Shown here piece after piece: positions 3,655-6,091 of a DNA stretch of 6,091 bases. The notes beneath the pieces were generated by a model. The model was not told the DNA's origin. It saw only the letters and a program-made list of their open reading frames with translations, and searched no databases. The stretch spans positions 1 through 6,091 of the forward strand of contig CAAEPN010000033.1 of the NCBI GenBank assembly GCA_900757905.1, given 5' to 3'. The stretch comes from Clostridia bacterium. Lineage in GTDB: Bacteria; Bacillota; Clostridia; Oscillospirales; CAG-382. The translations under genes and the position numbers were made by a program. The first letter of the stretch is position 1, and each line of letters starts with the position of its first letter.

Positions 3655-6039
3655 ATGAAAGTGAAAGCAAAAAGAATTTTTGCGGCTGCCGCAGCCGGAA
3701 CCTTTGCCCTTAGCGCACTTGCGCCTCAAGCGCTTGCTGCCGAAACGGACGTGGAAGTGGAAGATCCGAGCGTTCTCGGTACGACGGATATTGCCGACGC
3801 ATCGGCGGATACGGCCAAGAAAACGACCGAGCCGACCGCAAAAGATATGGAAAATCTCATCAAAATCGTTAAGCCGAAGCTCGATATTCCCGAAGCTTAT
3901 ACCGATTTCGATTGGAACTATTCCGCGCCGACCTATTATAACGCCGCCTCTTGGCGCTTCACTTGGTCGGACAAGGACGGAAACGGACGCGTTCGCGTTA
4001 CCTCTGACGAAAAGGGAAACATCGAATCCTATTCGTTAAGCCGCTATGACCGCACGCGCGGCGTCAAACTCCCGCATTTTACCAAAGAAGAGCTTGCCGC
4101 AAATGCGCAAAACGCGCTTAAGAAGCTCTGCCCGGAGGCGGCGGATTCCATGAAGCTTGTCAGCTCCTCCGCAAGCAGCTTCTATTCTCAGAGCTTTACT
4201 TATTATTTTGTCCGCTATGAGAACGGAATCGTTGTTCCGGATGACAATGCCACGGTTTGGATAGACTATGTTACCGGTGAAATGACATCGCTTGACTGCA
4301 ATTATCACTATGCGCTTGCGTTTGACGGTCAAGGCGACATTTCCGCCGATGCGGCTAAGGAAAAGCTTGTCGGTGAGCAGAAAATGATCCTGTCTTACCG
4401 CTTAAAGACCGAATACGATGAAAACGGCGAATTTACCGGCCGCAAGGCTTACCTCGTCTATACGCCCGAAAAATCGTATCTCTCGGTGGACGCAGCGAAC
4501 GGCACCGTCTATACCGAGCGCAACACCTGGACGGTTGACCGTGACGGCAGTGCAGGCGGCGGCTCGTTAAGCAACTCCAAATTCAACGAAGCGGCGGAGG
4601 ATGCCTCAAGCTCGTCGGAATATGAGCTTTCCGAAGAGGAGCTGGCGCAGCTCGACATCTTGAACAAGCTGATCACGCGCGAAAAGGCGATCGATACGGT
4701 CTTGAACAACAAGGCGCTGTACATCGAACCCGATGCAACGGCGGTCGAAGCAAGACTCACCAAAAAGAACACCTATTATTACAGCCCGTACTACCGCGCC
4801 GGCAAAAATGCAGACGGCGACAACGGCTACATCTGGAACATTTCCTTTTCTTCGCCGTACCGCGAAGCCAAGGAGGAGGAAGGCTATTACCGCGCTTACA
4901 TGCATGCGACGGTGGACGCCCAGACCGGACGTTTGCTTTCGTTTGAAACCAGCATTCCGGACTATGCCTATTATGTAAATTCCGTGCGCACTGCGGAGCT
5001 GCCGAAGTTGGTCTACACGCCCGAGCAGGCGGATGAGATCTTCCGCGCCTTTGCCGACACCGAAATTCCGGATATCATGAAAAATGTCCGCCTTTCGAAT
5101 ACCGGCAGTCTTGTGGCGATAAACTACGAAAAAGCGACCGATGCAACACTGCCGGATATTCCGGTCTACCGTGCGGCAAGCCTTTCGTACACGCGCGTCA
5201 ACGAAGGCGTAGATTTCATTTACAACAGCGTAAACGGCGCGGTTGACCGCGTGACCGGTAAGGTGACGCGCTTCTCCTATGACTGGTATGACGATGTGGC
5301 CTTTGAATCGCCCTCCGACGCCATCACGCCGGAGCAGGCGTACCGCTCTTTGTTGGAATCGGGCGAATTCAGCTTGAATTACGAGATCAATTCGGACTAC
5401 ACCTACAAGCAGTATTTGGTGGACAGCAAGGCCGGCCTTGTCGATTTAAACGACCTGTATGACACCAAAACTTATTCGCGACTGGTCTGGTCGGATATTT
5501 CGAACGCACCGCAGACGGTCTCGGCGCTCACCGGAAAACGTCTTGACTATTCGGGCGCACCGTATGAAAAAGAAACGGAAAACGCATATACGGATGTTTC
5601 CGGTCATTGGGCGGCGCAGAGCATCGGTATGCTCACCGACCTCGGCTTCCGTTTCAGCGATGACGAGGACAGCGCGACCTTCAAGCCGGATGCAGCCATT
5701 ACCGAAAAGGAATTTTTCGAGCTTCTCGGTTTCTTCGGCAAATCGCCGGCCGATTCGGTTCCCGAAAACGGCGCGGAGGATAAGGAAATTTCTCGCACGC
5801 AAGCCGTCAAATATGTGATCGACGCGGCAGGCTACTATAAAGTGGCGGCTATGCCGGATATCTTTATTACGGATTTTGCGGATAACAGCGATCTGAAACG
5901 CGAGGATGTCGGCTTTATCGCCATCGCACGCGGCATGAAGCTCATACAGGGCGACGACGCGCTCTTCCGTCCGTATGAAAGTATTACGCGAGCCGAGGCT
6001 GTGACGCTTGCCGTCAATTTCCTCAAAGCTTCAGAATAA
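3655..6039 (+). CDS. Secreted YcdB/YcdC-like repeat protein with C-terminal S-layer homology repeats
   Basis: 794 aa. Residues 1-28 form a Sec signal peptide: basic MKVKAKR, an Ala-rich hydrophobic core and the AxA site ALA|AE. The mature part resembles the YcdB/YcdC (PepSY-like) repeat family of Firmicutes. Six related beta-hairpin motifs of the D-x-x-T/N-G kind start near residues 118 (DEKGN), 204 (DYVTG), 279 (DAANG), 421 (DAQTG), 531 (DRVTG) and 623 (ALTG). They fall into two groups of three, separated by a Ser/Glu-rich linker (about 297-332), which suggests an ancient duplication. The C-terminus carries SLH repeats: YTDVSGHWAAQSI from 645 with TEKE (683-686), a half-repeat SRTQAVKYVID (713-723), and a last one ending FRPYESITRAEAV. 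Only the last keeps the TRAE motif (778-781) that binds pyruvylated secondary cell wall polymer. The protein is therefore probably displayed on the cell wall. No catalytic residues are recognised; protease regulation or a structural role are possible. It is transcribed divergently from the dehydratase gene. Confidence 0.85.
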   Translation: MKVKAKRIFAAAAAGTFALSALAPQALAAETDVEVEDPSVLGTTDIADASADTAKKTTEPTAKDMENLIKIVKPKLDIPEAYTDFDWNYSAPTYYNAASWRFTWSDKDGNGRVRVTSDEKGNIESYSLSRYDRTRGVKLPHFTKEELAANAQNALKKLCPEAADSMKLVSSSASSFYSQSFTYYFVRYENGIVVPDDNATVWIDYVTGEMTSLDCNYHYALAFDGQGDISADAAKEKLVGEQKMILSYRLKTEYDENGEFTGRKAYLVYTPEKSYLSVDAANGTVYTERNTWTVDRDGSAGGGSLSNSKFNEAAEDASSSSEYELSEEELAQLDILNKLITREKAIDTVLNNKALYIEPDATAVEARLTKKNTYYYSPYYRAGKNADGDNGYIWNISFSSPYREAKEEEGYYRAYMHATVDAQTGRLLSFETSIPDYAYYVNSVRTAELPKLVYTPEQADEIFRAFADTEIPDIMKNVRLSNTGSLVAINYEKATDATLPDIPVYRAASLSYTRVNEGVDFIYNSVNGAVDRVTGKVTRFSYDWYDDVAFESPSDAITPEQAYRSLLESGEFSLNYEINSDYTYKQYLVDSKAGLVDLNDLYDTKTYSRLVWSDISNAPQTVSALTGKRLDYSGAPYEKETENAYTDVSGHWAAQSIGMLTDLGFRFSDDEDSATFKPDAAITEKEFFELLGFFGKSPADSVPENGAEDKEISRTQAVKYVIDAAGYYKVAAMPDIFITDFADNSDLKREDVGFIAIARGMKLIQGDDALFRPYESITRAEAVTLAVNFLKASE

Positions 6040-6091
6040 TTCACGAAAAAATCACATTCGGCACGACTGCATATCAGAATCGTCGGGTAAA

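Overview
The window reads as chromosomal DNA of an anaerobic, gut- or rumen-type Firmicute, most likely class Clostridia (an Oscillospirales/Ruminococcaceae-like lineage is my best guess, not proven). This rests on AAGGAG-type ribosome sites, an oxygen-sensitive [4Fe-4S] serine dehydratase, a secreted YcdB/YcdC-type protein with S-layer homology repeats, and hairpin-rich intergenic repeats. It holds three real genes.

Layout. 1-284: no intact gene; a tandem series of hairpins (a GC-rich stem, a 10-bp stem, a perfect 22-bp inverted repeat and a rightward terminator), plus a minus-strand open stretch that looks like the tail of a lost small protein. 285-1556 (minus): an AT-rich GH28/pectate-lyase-superfamily beta-helix protein without a signal peptide. 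1557-2027: a 470-base spacer with a possible promoter for that gene, a long-range inverted repeat and a cluster of small hairpins. 2028-3443 (minus): an L-serine dehydratase carrying an XRE-type helix-turn-helix domain at its N-terminus. 3444-3654: a divergent intergenic region with a good leftward promoter, possible operators and helically phased GATTTG repeats. 3655-6039 (plus): an exported YcdB/YcdC-like protein with C-terminal SLH repeats. 6040-6091: nothing recognised.

How the genes relate. No operon joins them. The GH28-like gene is much more AT-rich than the other two and is bracketed by inverted copies of a GC-rich hairpin, so it may be a recently acquired cassette in the intracellular breakdown of pectin-type or other acidic glycans. 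The dehydratase turns serine into pyruvate and ammonia, and its DNA-binding domain raises the possibility that it also regulates transcription, perhaps its own. The SLH protein would be displayed on the cell wall, with unknown function.

The best candidates for something new are the HTH-serine dehydratase fusion, the GH28-like protein lacking the canonical His and Arg-Lys motifs, and the repeat architecture around the GH28 gene.
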